64,000 nt of DNA from assembly GCA_046729975.1 (NCBI GenBank), contig JBKPHS010000157.1, positions 4,519-68,518 on the forward strand. Reading direction: 5' to 3'. Position numbers and translations under genes: made by a program. Origin of the DNA: JBKPHS01 sp046729975. GTDB taxonomy: Bacteria; Actinomycetota; Thermoleophilia; Solirubrobacterales; Thermoleophilaceae. The notes beneath the pieces were generated by a model. The model was not told where the DNA came from. It did no database searches and saw nothing but the letters and a program-made list of their open reading frames with translations. This document shows positions 42,762-51,111 of the stretch, in pieces; position 1 is the stretch's first letter; each line of letters opens with the position of its first letter.

Positions 42762-43076
42762 CTACGCGCCCGGGGCGGACACCAGCGTGTAGTCGCGCGC
42801 CTCGAACTCGTCGCAGAGGGCGCGGCACCTGCCGAGCCGCTCCGCGAACTCCGGGCTCTCGCGCCATGCCGTCACGGCATCCGGGTCCTCCCACCCGCCA
42901 AAAGAGAGGAAGTGGCGGGGGTCGCCCGCGTCCTGGATCAGGTAAAAGGCCTCGGCCCCACGGGCATTTGCCAGGGACCAGTCGGTGAACTCCGTCCACG
43001 CGGTGACAAAGGCGTCTTCGTCGCCTGCCTTCACCACCCAGTTGCCGGACGTGTACGGCTGCCCGATATTGGCCAT
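42762..43076 (-). CDS. Antibiotic-biosynthesis-monooxygenase (ABM) domain protein
   Basis: 104 residues of the small ABM ferredoxin-like fold: GNWVVKAGDEDAFVTAWTEF, a central AFYLIQDAGDPRHFLSFGGWED, and FEARDYTLV. ABM proteins act as dimers and include heme-degrading and quinone-forming enzymes; this one cannot be assigned further. It is upstream of the rhodanese-MFS gene on the same strand with about 40 bases between. Confidence 0.85.
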   Translation of the reverse strand: MANIGQPYTSGNWVVKAGDEDAFVTAWTEFTDWSLANARGAEAFYLIQDAGDPRHFLSFGGWEDPDAVTAWRESPEFAERLGRCRALCDEFEARDYTLVSAPGA

Positions 43077-43112
43077 GGTCCCTCCCCAGTTGCGGACGAC
43101 TTCCGGCGAACC

Positions 43113-43763
43113 CTAGTTCCTCGCCACGCCCAGGATCTTCGGTTCCACGATCACCTCGAGCAACGCGGCGCGGAAGTCGAAGCGCCGGCAGGACTCGAAC
43201 CGGAACCCCGCGGCCTCGATCTCCGCCGCCGTGTCGCGGGCCGGGTGGCAGCCTCCGCCGACGAGCGGCCAGAAGCCGGTCCTCTCGGCGGCGCGCTGGA
43301 CGCGGGCGAGTCGCGGGCTGTCGGAGATCACGTGCTCGTAGAAGCGCAGCTCTCCGCCGGGCCGGATCACTCGCCGCAGCTCGGCCAGCGCCGCCCGCTG
43401 GTCGGGGACCGAGCAGAGCACGAGCGACGCGACGGCGGCATCGAGCGACGCGTCCTCCACCGGAAGCCGCTCGGCGAGCCCGTCGACCACCCGCACCGGG
43501 ACGGGAGCCGACGTGGCGGCCTCGCGCGCCAGCTCCCGCAGGTAGCTCTCGGGCTCCACGGCCACCACTTCGTCGACCGTGCCGGGGTAGTGGGCGAAGT
43601 TGAGGCCATTTCCCGCACCCACCTCGATCACGCGGCCCGACAGACCGGCGAGCAGCTCGCGCCGGAGGTCCGCCTGCCCGCGCTCCTCGGCGTGAGCACT
43701 GAGGCGCGCGAACATCCGCGCGAACAGCGGGTGATGGACGTGCTTCGCGCTCTCGGCCGCCAT
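43113..43763 (-). CDS. SAM-dependent methyltransferase (UbiE/phospholipid-type)
   Basis: 216 residues, class I fold. Motif I is VIEVGAGNGLNFAHYP, followed by the acidic VVAVEPESYL, then DAAVASLVLCSVPDQ and RPGGELRFYEHV. The N-terminus HHPLFARMFARLSAHAEERG is typical of methyltransferases close to phosphatidylethanolamine/menaquinone enzymes. The substrate is not determinable. It ends 36 bases before the ABM gene. Confidence 0.85.
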   Translation of the reverse strand: MAAESAKHVHHPLFARMFARLSAHAEERGQADLRRELLAGLSGRVIEVGAGNGLNFAHYPGTVDEVVAVEPESYLRELAREAATSAPVPVRVVDGLAERLPVEDASLDAAVASLVLCSVPDQRAALAELRRVIRPGGELRFYEHVISDSPRLARVQRAAERTGFWPLVGGGCHPARDTAAEIEAAGFRFESCRRFDFRAALLEVIVEPKILGVARN

Positions 43764-43785
43764 GCCGCGAGCCTAGCGGGGCGGT

Positions 43786-44697
43786 CTAGCCCGCAGGCAC
43801 GAAGTGCAGCAGCGTGCCGTTGGCGATGCCATAGCTCGGCGGACCCTCCTCGTTGTACGGCTGGATCTGCCAGTGCAGGAGCCCACCGAGCGCGTCGACC
43901 ACGTCGAGACCCTCCGACTCGCCGACGATCTGGCGCTCGATCTCGAGCTGTCTCGCTCCGGTCTCGAGGTCGATCGACCAGACCTGGAACAAGCGCCCGT
44001 CCTGTCCCGCCCCCAGCAGCCTGTTGCCGTAGAAGGTGGCGCCGGTGATGCCGGTCGGCGGCACCGCTGCGGCCAGCCGCCTGACAGCCTTGATCTTCCG
44101 CCCAGCCGGCGCCGCGTTGGAAGGCGAGACGTCCCTGACCCGGTACGCGAGCAGGTCGCCGCCGCTCGAGGTCCAGACGAGCTTGCCGTTCGGCGAGACC
44201 TCCGCCCACATCGCCTTTTGTATCTCGGACGGATCGAGCTTCACGTAGTAGCGCCAGCGGAGCGTCTCCGGGTCGGCCACCCCGAACGAACCCGTCTTGC
44301 ACGTGTTGCCCGCCGGCGGGTAGTAGCACTCGACAGGCAGCAGGATCCGTCCGCCCTCGGCTTCGTCCCAGGTGATGTCGCCGACGTGGTTGTAGCCCTC
44401 GCTGGCGTGCACTTGCGGCGGGATAACGTCGTCATTGCGGCCGGTCTCATTGAGCTGCGAATCGGTCCGGTAGAGGCCGAAGTCGATGCCGTCGAAGTAC
44501 AGGTTGCGCGCGGGATCGGAGGTCACGCCCTGGTAGTAGTAGAGCGGCATCGTGGTGTGACCGGTCTCGACCCAGCGTCCCGGGTCGGCCGCCAGTACGC
44601 CCTCTGGCAGGGCCAGGGCGATCAGCGCGGCGACGGCGAAGCCGAGCCGCCTACACGCCCGAGCGAGACTCCTTGGTTCCATGCGCGACGCCTCCAA
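43786..44697 (-). CDS. Secreted hypothetical protein with propeller-like repeats
   Basis: 303 residues with a signal peptide (LARACRRLGFAVAALIALALPEGVLA). The mature part has repeated beta-strand pairs (YYQGVTSDPARNLYFDGIDF; VGDITWDEAEGGRILLPVE; WAEVSPNGKLVWTSSGGDLL; ITGATFYGNRLLGAGQDGRLF), like a six-bladed beta-propeller. Two Cys (VECYY and NTCKTG) may form a disulfide. No known family named. It may start at an internal ATG five codons in. Confidence 0.72.
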   Translation of the reverse strand: MEASRMEPRSLARACRRLGFAVAALIALALPEGVLAADPGRWVETGHTTMPLYYYQGVTSDPARNLYFDGIDFGLYRTDSQLNETGRNDDVIPPQVHASEGYNHVGDITWDEAEGGRILLPVECYYPPAGNTCKTGSFGVADPETLRWRYYVKLDPSEIQKAMWAEVSPNGKLVWTSSGGDLLAYRVRDVSPSNAAPAGRKIKAVRRLAAAVPPTGITGATFYGNRLLGAGQDGRLFQVWSIDLETGARQLEIERQIVGESEGLDVVDALGGLLHWQIQPYNEEGPPSYGIANGTLLHFVPAG

Positions 44698-44746
44698 TAT
44701 CGGAACGTCCCCTCGCGTGCGCGCGTGTAAACGCCATGTGAAACCC

Positions 44747-45991
44747 TCAGCAGCCTCCAGCCCCAGGCGGAGGCGCGGGATAGGCCGCCGGCAGCGGGAG
44801 GCGCGCCAGCGGCGGGGCCCGGCGCCGCCGGGGCAGCCTTCCGAGCGGGCCCGGGCGAGCGATCCGACCGCCCTGGATGGCCAGCTTGGCCCAGCGTGAC
44901 ATGGCCCGGAAGGAGCCCGTCGGCGTACCGTCCGCGCAGACGACGCTCGTGTTGAACGCGGGCGCGAACGGCCCGGGCGAGACGAGCATGTACTGGAGGA
45001 GCTGGTGGACGTGCGGGTTGCGCTGGGCGAGCTCGAGCGACTGCCGCAGGAAGCGCGCCCTGCGGTGCTCGGGAATCCGTCGCCTGCCGTTCGCGAAGTA
45101 CCCGTACTCGGTCAGGTAGAGCTCGGGCGCCCGGCCCTCTGGCGTGGCGAGCAGCCCCGCTGCCGCCAACTGCGAGAGTGCGCTCTCGAGACGGCCGAGC
45201 GTCCCCAGCGTGACGGCATCCGGGCCGTCGGGGCAGTCCCTCGGCCCGCAGCCGCCGGGGTAGGCTCGCTCCGGCGGGCCGACAGGCCGCCTGAAGTCGT
45301 AGGGGTGGTGGGCATAACCGTCCGCGAGCAGAGGTGGGCACGGAGCACGCGGCCGGTAATCGCGGTCCGCGCAGGTCAGCGAGCGCAGGAAGCGGAGCGG
45401 CGCGATGGCGAGCGAGCGCTTGCCGTACGGCGCGGTCTCGCCGATCAACACCTGGGCGGCGGGATCCGCGCCCTTGATCGCGGCATACCCGGCGAGGTAG
45501 AGCCGACGGTACAGCGCGGCCGCGCCCCGCCGCGGGGCAAGCCAGCCGCTGTAGTTGGGCTCGTTCCAGATCGAGTAGCGGTCGATCCGCCCGCGAAAGT
45601 GCTCTGCCGCGCGGCGCGCGAAATCGCCGAAGAGCGCGGCGCTCGGCCTGTAGGTGCCCGGCCTGCCGTTTCCGGTCGCCCACCGAGGTGCCGGCCCCGT
45701 CAGGCTGGCCTGTACGCGCATGCCGTACGCGAGCGCGTGGCTGACCGCCTCGTCGTACGGCCTCCAGTCGTACCGCGCCGAGACGGGCGAGCGCGTCCTG
45801 GCCATCACGCGGCGCCAGTAGACGTTGATCCTCACCCTGCTCACGCCGAGCGCCCGCGCCTGCCTAAGGGCGCGGCGGCGGTCGTAGTAGCTGCGATTCA
45901 CTAGGACCGCGTCGTCCTGCAGCGCAAGCTCCATGCCCGGCGCGGCCCGGGCCTCCGGTGGTTGGCCGGAGAGGAGCCAGCCGGCGGCCAC
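44747..45991 (-). CDS. Secreted glycoside hydrolase (clan A-like TIM barrel)
   Basis: About 414 residues. The (beta/alpha)8 pattern is visible, with the likely acid/base Glu in RYSIWNEPNYSGW and nucleophile Glu in LYLTEYGYFANG, the layout of clan GH-A families such as GH5/GH39. The N-terminus is a signal peptide, but from the GTG at 45991 it lacks a basic n-region. Reading further upstream gives RLLPLV in frame with a CTG at 46012 as the only start-like codon, so the true start is unsure. The C-terminal ~35 residues are Pro/Arg-rich. Confidence 0.78.
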   Translation of the reverse strand: MAAGWLLSGQPPEARAAPGMELALQDDAVLVNRSYYDRRRALRQARALGVSRVRINVYWRRVMARTRSPVSARYDWRPYDEAVSHALAYGMRVQASLTGPAPRWATGNGRPGTYRPSAALFGDFARRAAEHFRGRIDRYSIWNEPNYSGWLAPRRGAAALYRRLYLAGYAAIKGADPAAQVLIGETAPYGKRSLAIAPLRFLRSLTCADRDYRPRAPCPPLLADGYAHHPYDFRRPVGPPERAYPGGCGPRDCPDGPDAVTLGTLGRLESALSQLAAAGLLATPEGRAPELYLTEYGYFANGRRRIPEHRRARFLRQSLELAQRNPHVHQLLQYMLVSPGPFAPAFNTSVVCADGTPTGSFRAMSRWAKLAIQGGRIARPGPLGRLPRRRRAPPLARLPLPAAYPAPPPGAGGC

Positions 45992-46095
45992 CAGCGGCAG
46001 GAGTCGGCTCAGCGTCCGAGGGCCAGATCGGATCCGATCAAGCTAGCGCGCCCGACGTCGGTCGGCGGCCGAAATGTCTGCGGCCGGACCCCGTC

Positions 46096-46124
46096 TTGAC
46101 TTATCTATCCGGAAGATATATCGT
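46096..46124 (+). promoter_or_regulatory. Promoter with embedded dyad upstream of padR
   Basis: TTGACT (46096-46101) and TATCGT (46119-46124) are separated by 17 bases, a good sigma-70-type promoter. The expected transcript start falls at or within a few bases of the padR ATG (46133), so the message may be leaderless. Between and over these hexamers lies an imperfect dyad centred on CGGAA (46103-46121, arms match 6 of 7), a likely PadR operator for autoregulation. Confidence 0.6.
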
Positions 46125-46132
46125 CCCGATAC

Positions 46133-46693
46133 ATGAGTGAGCTGACGCCGACGGGACGCGTGATCCTCGGGATGATCGGCCTCGGCAGGCGGACGGGGTA
46201 CGACATCAAGTCGCTCGTCGACAAATCGGTCCGCTTCTTCTGGGCAGCGAGCTACGGGCAGATCTATCCGGAGCTAAAGCGGCTCGAAGAGGACGGCCTG
46301 GTCCGGCGCGCCGGCGAGCCGGAGGGCGGCCGCCGTCGCACCGAGTACGAGCTGACCCCCGCCGGCCAAGAGGCGCTGCGAGAGTGGCTCGCCTCCGGGG
46401 CGCCGCTGACTTTTGAGTACCGCGACGAGGGGATCCTGAAGTTCTTCTTCTCCGGCGCCGTTGGGCCCGACGAGGCGCTCGCGAACCTGCGCGCGATGCG
46501 CGCCTACCACGAGAGCGTCGTCGCCGGACTGCGCGAGCTGGAGCCGTCGGTGCGAGAGCGCGCCGAGGAGGCGTCGGGCCCGTACTTCCCCTACCTGACG
46601 CTGTGCTGGGGAATCGAGTTGCACGAATGGCTCGCCTCCTGGTGCGAGCGCACGGAGAAGCTGGTGGCCGAGCAGGCCGAAAGGAGGCCGTGA
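46133..46693 (+). CDS. PadR-family transcriptional regulator
   Basis: 186 residues. The N-terminal winged helix is PadR type (ILGMIGLGRRTGYDIKSLVD; SYGQIYPELKRLEEDGLVRR; RRRTEYELTPAGQEALREWL), followed by a C-terminal helical dimerisation domain (Vir_act_alpha_C type). PadR proteins repress adjacent transporters. The TGA overlaps the ATG of the MMPL exporter (TGATG), so both are in one operon and the regulator probably controls itself and the exporter. Confidence 0.92.
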   Translation: MSELTPTGRVILGMIGLGRRTGYDIKSLVDKSVRFFWAASYGQIYPELKRLEEDGLVRRAGEPEGGRRRTEYELTPAGQEALREWLASGAPLTFEYRDEGILKFFFSGAVGPDEALANLRAMRAYHESVVAGLRELEPSVRERAEEASGPYFPYLTLCWGIELHEWLASWCERTEKLVAEQAERRP

Positions 46694-48867
46694 TGTTCAC
46701 GAGACTCGCCAACCTGGCCCAGCGGCGCCCGCGCCGGGTGATCGCGCTGGCCGTCGCCTGCGCTGTGGCCGCTGGCTCCTTCGGCGGCTCGGTGGCCGAC
46801 CATCTCGACCCGTACGGCGCCGACGACCCGGCGTCCGAGAGCATCCGTGCCGACGACCGCATGACCGCAGCGACCGGGATCGACGCCGAGGCCGGCGTGG
46901 TCGCTCTCGTCGACACCGGCGCGCCTGTGCGCTCCGCGGACGCGCGCGCCAAGGTGGGCGCGGTGGTGCGCGAGCTGCGCGCCGAGCCCACGATCGGGCG
47001 GGTCGTCAGCTTCTACGACTCGGGCGACCGCGCGATGGTCTCGCACGACGGACGCTCGACCTACGTCGTGGCCAACTTCAAGGACGGCTCTGGCGACCGC
47101 GAGCGCCAGGAGATCTCACGCGACCTGGCCGACGACCTCGAAAAGACGCCGGGCGTGGTGGTCGGCGGCGCGGGCCCCGCGAACGCTGACGTGAACGAGA
47201 CGGTCTCCGAGGACCTGGCGCGGGCCGAGATGATCGCCTTCCCCCTCCTGTTCGTGCTCTCGCTGCTGTTCTTCCGGAGCGCCGTGGCGGCCCTGCTCCC
47301 GCTGCTCGTCGGCGGGCTCGCCATCGTCGGAACGTTCTTCGCCCTGCGCGTGGCCTCCGAGGGGATGTCGGTGTCGATCTTCGCGCTCAACCTCACGACC
47401 GGCCTCGGACTCGGCCTCGCGATCGACTACAGCCTCTTCATGGTCTCCCGCTACCGGGAGGAGCTCGCGCGCGTCGGCCCCGGCGTCCAGGCGCTCCGCA
47501 ACACGCTGAACACCGCGGGCCGCACGGTGCTGTTCAGCTCGCTGACCGTGGCGGCCGCCCTCGCCTCGCTGCTCACGTTCCCCCAGCGCTTCCTCTACTC
47601 GATGGGGCTCGGCGGAATGCTGGTGGCGCTGATCGCGGCCGGCATCGCGCTACTCGTCCTGCCGGCGGTGCTCGCCCTGCTCGGCCCGCGCGTCAACTCG
47701 CTGGCGCCGGCGTGGCTGGAGCGGAGGAGCGAGCGCGACGCCAGGCCGGCGACGAGTGGCTTCTGGTACCGGCTGTCGCGCTTCGTCATGCGGCGCCCCG
47801 GCCGCATCGCGACGGCCAGCGCCGCGCTCCTGATCGCTCTCGGCCTGCCGTTCCTAGGCATCCGCTTCGTCGCCATCGACGCCTCCGTGCTGCCCGAGGG
47901 CGCCGGCCCACGGGTCGTGCAGGAGTCGCTTCGCAGCGACTTCCCGCCCAACCACACGGAGCCGCTTCAGCTCGTCGCAGAGGCGCAGCCGGGCCGGCAG
48001 GTCGACGCCTACGCGAGGCGCGTGGCGGCGCTCGACGGGGTGGCAGCGGTGCAGGCGCCGCAGCCGCTCGACGGCACGACCACGCTGGTGCAGGCGGTCC
48101 CGCGTGGAGACCCGCTCGACGACCAGGCGAAGGACCTCGTTCACGAGGTGCGCGGGCTCGACGCGCCGTTCGACGTCCTGGTCGGTGGGCGCTCGGCTGA
48201 GTTCGTCGACCAGCAGGCAAGCCTCGGCTCTCATATCCCGCTCGCGCTCGCGATCGTGGTCACCGCGACCTTCGTGGTCCTCTTCCTTATGACCGGCTCG
48301 GTCGTCCTGCCGCTCAAGGCCTCGCTGATGAACATGCTCACGATCAGCGCGACCTTCGGCGTGCTCGTGCTCATCTTCCAGGACGGGAGGCTCGAAGGGC
48401 TGCTCGACTACCAGAGCCAGGGCGGGATCGAGTCGACCATGCCGCTGCTCCTGTTCGTGGTCGCCTTCGGGCTGTCGACCGACTACGCGGTGTTCCTGCT
48501 CTCGCGCATCAAGGAGGCGCGGGACCGAGGCGCTCCGAACGGCGAGGCGGTCGCGATCGGTCTCGAGAGGACGGGACGCATCGTCACGGCCGCCGCGGCC
48601 CTCTTCGCGGTGGCGATCGGCGCGTTCGCGACCTCACGGATCATCTTCATCAAGGAGAACGGCATCGGCACCGCGCTCGCGGTCCTCATCGACGCGACTC
48701 TCGTGCGCGCCCTGCTCGTGCCGTCGCTGATGGAGATGCTCGGGCGCTGGAACTGGTGGGCCCCGCGCCCGCTGCGCCGGCTGCACGCGCGGATCGGGCT
48801 CAGCGAGACGCCGACGCTGGCACCGGAGCCCGTGGCCTCGCCGCTCGAAGCGGCCGCCCCGAGGTGA
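46693..48867 (+). CDS. MMPL/RND-family exporter
   Basis: 724 residues from the ATG at 46693, with AAAGGAGG 6 bases upstream. It has the duplicated RND layout: a first helix, an external porter domain, five or six helices with GLGLGLAIDYSLFMVSRYRE, a second domain, and helices with AFGLSTDYAVFLLSRIKEARD. The DY motifs are those of proton-driven MMPL proteins. Such exporters carry lipids or drugs. Coupling to padR suggests an inducible export system. Confidence 0.93.
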   Translation: MFTRLANLAQRRPRRVIALAVACAVAAGSFGGSVADHLDPYGADDPASESIRADDRMTAATGIDAEAGVVALVDTGAPVRSADARAKVGAVVRELRAEPTIGRVVSFYDSGDRAMVSHDGRSTYVVANFKDGSGDRERQEISRDLADDLEKTPGVVVGGAGPANADVNETVSEDLARAEMIAFPLLFVLSLLFFRSAVAALLPLLVGGLAIVGTFFALRVASEGMSVSIFALNLTTGLGLGLAIDYSLFMVSRYREELARVGPGVQALRNTLNTAGRTVLFSSLTVAAALASLLTFPQRFLYSMGLGGMLVALIAAGIALLVLPAVLALLGPRVNSLAPAWLERRSERDARPATSGFWYRLSRFVMRRPGRIATASAALLIALGLPFLGIRFVAIDASVLPEGAGPRVVQESLRSDFPPNHTEPLQLVAEAQPGRQVDAYARRVAALDGVAAVQAPQPLDGTTTLVQAVPRGDPLDDQAKDLVHEVRGLDAPFDVLVGGRSAEFVDQQASLGSHIPLALAIVVTATFVVLFLMTGSVVLPLKASLMNMLTISATFGVLVLIFQDGRLEGLLDYQSQGGIESTMPLLLFVVAFGLSTDYAVFLLSRIKEARDRGAPNGEAVAIGLERTGRIVTAAAALFAVAIGAFATSRIIFIKENGIGTALAVLIDATLVRALLVPSLMEMLGRWNWWAPRPLRRLHARIGLSETPTLAPEPVASPLEAAAPR

Positions 48868-48881
48868 TCCGCCCTACGACG

Positions 48882-49205
48882 TCAGAGCTCCACGCCCGGA
48901 TGCCGCGAGCGCATGTGCTCCAGCAGCGTGGCGCGAATCCAGCGCCGCTCGTCCGTACTCGCCATGCGATAGCGCCCGAGCAGCTCCTTCTGACGATCGA
49001 GCGGTAGGCCGGCGATCTCCCAGCGGACCGTCAGCCGCTCGAACAGGAGTTCCATCCGCCGCTGCCAGAGGTCATCGCCCGAGGCGCCGGGGCGCGAGTC
49101 GAGCCGCTCGAGCTGGCGGAGCGTGCCGGGCGAGAGGCGGTCACGCAGCGTCAGGACGTTTCCGTCGGAGTCCGTGTAGTCGGTGGTTGACGCCTTCAGG
49201 TTCAC
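48882..49205 (-). CDS. Hypothetical protein
   Basis: 107 residues from a GTG at 49205; longer upstream frames are rejected. The start NLKASTTDYTDSDGNVLTLRD and the charged helical remainder (RRMELLFERLTVRWEIAGLPLDRQKELLGRYRMAS) show no signal or membrane segment. No family recognised. It is divergent from the next gene. Confidence 0.65.
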   Translation of the reverse strand: MNLKASTTDYTDSDGNVLTLRDRLSPGTLRQLERLDSRPGASGDDLWQRRMELLFERLTVRWEIAGLPLDRQKELLGRYRMASTDERRWIRATLLEHMRSRHPGVEL

Positions 49206-49253
49206 CTTTTCGAGTCTAGGAGGCCGACAGCGGCCGGCGGATAGAGTCCGCGC

Positions 49254-49631
49254 ATGCCGCCGACCGCGAGATACGAAGGCCCGCCGACCCTCGCGCAGGT
49301 CGTACGCCGCGCGGCCGACGTCGTCGATCCCGCCGGCGAGGACGACGACGTCGCGAGGCTCGAGCTGGCGTTCGAGGACGCCGACGAGCCGGTGACCGCC
49401 GTCCAGGACATCGAGGGGCGTTTGGCGCTTGCCGTCGACGGGCTGGATCCCGAGCTCGAGAACGGCGCGCTGTCGATGGCGATCGCGACGGTCATCTATC
49501 TCACATACCGCCGCGACGAGCTGGATGACGATCCGGACGACATCCTGCGACTCGCGGCGAGGGCGGAGTGGAAGGGCGACCCGCCCGACGCTGTGCGCGA
49601 CTGGCTCGAGGCGCGCGGCATCGAGGTCTAG
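49254..49631 (+). CDS. Hypothetical acidic protein
   Basis: 125 residues, acidic (EDDDVARLELAFEDADEPV; RRDELDDDPDDILRLAARAEW), all-alpha by appearance and without membrane segments. No family recognised. It is followed 34 bases later by a methyltransferase gene on the same strand. Confidence 0.68.
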   Translation: MPPTARYEGPPTLAQVVRRAADVVDPAGEDDDVARLELAFEDADEPVTAVQDIEGRLALAVDGLDPELENGALSMAIATVIYLTYRRDELDDDPDDILRLAARAEWKGDPPDAVRDWLEARGIEV

Positions 49632-49665
49632 GGGCAGAGCTTCGCTGCCGCAGACCGGCGCTGTC

Positions 49666-50058
49666 GTGAGCGAGAGGCTGCGATCGATCGTCGAGCAACT
49701 GGGCATCCGGCCGCATGACCGGGTGCTCGAGATCGGCTGTGGGCACGGCGTAGCGGCGATGCTCGTCTGCGAGCGCCTCGCGGGAGGCCATCTCACCGCG
49801 ATCGACCGCTCACCGAAGATGATCGAAGCGGCGACGCGCCGAAACGCGGCGCACATCGCAGCCGGCAAGGCCGAGTTCCTCGTCGCCAGGCTCGAGGACC
49901 TCGATCTGGGAGACCGCCGCTTCGACAAGGTCTTCGCGGTCCGCGTGCGCCTCTTTCAGCGTGAGCCAGACCGCGCTCGCGGGATCGTCGAGAGGTGGCT
50001 CGCCCCCGGCGGAGCGGTCTTCGCCTTCTTCGACCCGCCATCGGGGAGCGCCGCGTAG
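49666..50058 (+). CDS. Short class I SAM methyltransferase
   Basis: 130 residues from a GTG. Motif I (VLEIGCGHGVAAMLV), the following acidic strand (LTAIDRSPKMIEAA), and DKVFAVRVRLFQREPDRARG with an APGGAVFAFFDPP post-motif are clear. It is shorter than most class I methyltransferases (usually ~190 or more residues): the fold ends soon after the fifth strand, so the substrate-binding part is reduced or the gene is truncated at its 3' end. Confidence 0.75.
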   Translation: MSERLRSIVEQLGIRPHDRVLEIGCGHGVAAMLVCERLAGGHLTAIDRSPKMIEAATRRNAAHIAAGKAEFLVARLEDLDLGDRRFDKVFAVRVRLFQREPDRARGIVERWLAPGGAVFAFFDPPSGSAA

Positions 50059-50074
50059 CGATCCCGGCGCCGAC

Positions 50075-50293
50075 TCACCGCGAAAGGCGGTAGTAGCTCG
50101 CGCCGCCCTCGAACCAGAGCTCCACGGGGCCGCGCCGCTGCAGGCGAGTCAGCTCGCGGCCAATCCGCTCGGGGTCGGCCGTCGGGCCGAGCCGGCGCGC
50201 GACGGCGCGAGCGGTCACCCACCGATCGTCACCGCCGGCGGCCCGCTCGGTCGCCGCGAGGCACTCCAGCAGCACGGATTGGCTCGACGCCAC
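50075..50293 (-). CDS. Small winged-helix-like protein
   Basis: 72 residues from a GTG at 50293: VLLECLAATERAAGG, DDRWVTARAVARRLG, then ERIGRELTRLQRRGPVELW, resembling a short winged helix-turn-helix. An ATG at 50389 would add 32 residues but would collide with the divergent ATG at 50388, which has a strong ribosome-binding site. Function unknown; could be a regulator of the neighbouring membrane gene. Confidence 0.55.
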   Translation of the reverse strand: MASSQSVLLECLAATERAAGGDDRWVTARAVARRLGPTADPERIGRELTRLQRRGPVELWFEGGASYYRLSR

Positions 50294-50387
50294 GGCCGAT
50301 TCATCGGCGCGAGCCGCCGGCCGCTTGACCCCGCGCGGCTCGGTCCGCGGATACGTTGCCCGCAGCGTGGAGATCGGAGGAAGCGGC

Positions 50388-51065
50388 ATGAGGGACGACA
50401 GCTGGGCACCGTACGGGGCCGCCGCGGGCGCGGTCGGGGTCGCCCTGTTCGTCGCCGGGTTCCTGATCATCGGGGACCGCCCCGGCTTCGACGCCCCCGG
50501 CTCCGAGGTGGCCGCCCACCTCGGCGAGGAGCGCACGCGAATCCAGGTTGGCAGCGCGTTCCTGGCGGCAGCGGCGCCGTTCCTCGTCTGGTTCCTGGCG
50601 ACGGTGGCGTCGCTGACGCACACCGGCGCCCCCGGACCGCGGCGGGCGGGAGCGCTCGCCTACGGCTGCGGAGTGATCTTCGTCGCGCTGTTCCTGGCCG
50701 ACGTCACCTCGCTGGCGGTCGGCGCCCTGCGACCCGAGAACATGGCGGCTGCGCCGGAGGTCGCCGCCGCCCTGCGCGACTTCGAGTTCCTCGCGATGGG
50801 AACGGCGGCCTTCGCGGTGGCGACCCTGCTCGCCGCCTTCGCTGTGCTGTCGCTGCGGGACAAGGCCATCTGGCCCGAGTGGCTCGGCTGGCTGGCGGCA
50901 ATCGCCGCGCCCGCCTACGCCCTACGAGTCGGAACGCTGTTCACGACGGAGGGCGCGTTCGCGGCCGACGGGCTGCTCGGCCTCTGGGTGCCCGTCATCG
51001 CGTTCGCGGCGTGGACGCTGGTCGCGAGCGTCGTGCTCACGCTCGAGATCCGCCCTCCGCGATGA
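50388..51065 (+). CDS. Six-helix membrane protein
   Basis: 225 residues from the ATG at 50388, with GGAGG 7 bases upstream. About six hydrophobic helices (VGVALFVAGFLII; GSAFLAAAAPFLVWFLATVAS; GCGVIFVALFLADVTSLAVG and others). A conserved-looking DFEFLAMGTAAFAVATLLA segment follows. It resembles small actinobacterial membrane proteins of unknown function. Confidence 0.75.
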   Translation: MRDDSWAPYGAAAGAVGVALFVAGFLIIGDRPGFDAPGSEVAAHLGEERTRIQVGSAFLAAAAPFLVWFLATVASLTHTGAPGPRRAGALAYGCGVIFVALFLADVTSLAVGALRPENMAAAPEVAAALRDFEFLAMGTAAFAVATLLAAFAVLSLRDKAIWPEWLGWLAAIAAPAYALRVGTLFTTEGAFAADGLLGLWVPVIAFAAWTLVASVVLTLEIRPPR

Positions 51066-51089
51066 GTCGGGAGACCGTGCTCGGTCATA

Positions 51090-51105
51090 TTGGTTGACCA
51101 ACCAA
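51090..51105 (+). promoter_or_regulatory. Perfect inverted repeat before MFS gene (TetR-type operator)
   Basis: TTGGTTG-AC-CAACCAA is a perfect dyad with 7-bp arms, ending 6 bases before the ATG at 51112. Its size and TTGGTTGACCAA sequence fit operators of TetR-family repressors. No tetR gene is in the window, so the regulator would be encoded elsewhere. A TTG at 51094 within the dyad could be an alternative start but is less likely. Confidence 0.6.
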
Positions 51106-51111
51106 AGTCCA

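Noticed and set aside
42478..42999. 173-residue frame starting at 42999 for the rhodanese gene
   Set aside because: The part before the ATG at 42720 is an out-of-frame shadow of the ABM gene; the domain begins after 42720.
43187..43200. GGTTCGAGTCC-like sequence on the minus strand, as in a tRNA T-arm
   Set aside because: Inside the methyltransferase coding sequence (FRFESCRR) with no acceptor stem or anticodon arm around it.
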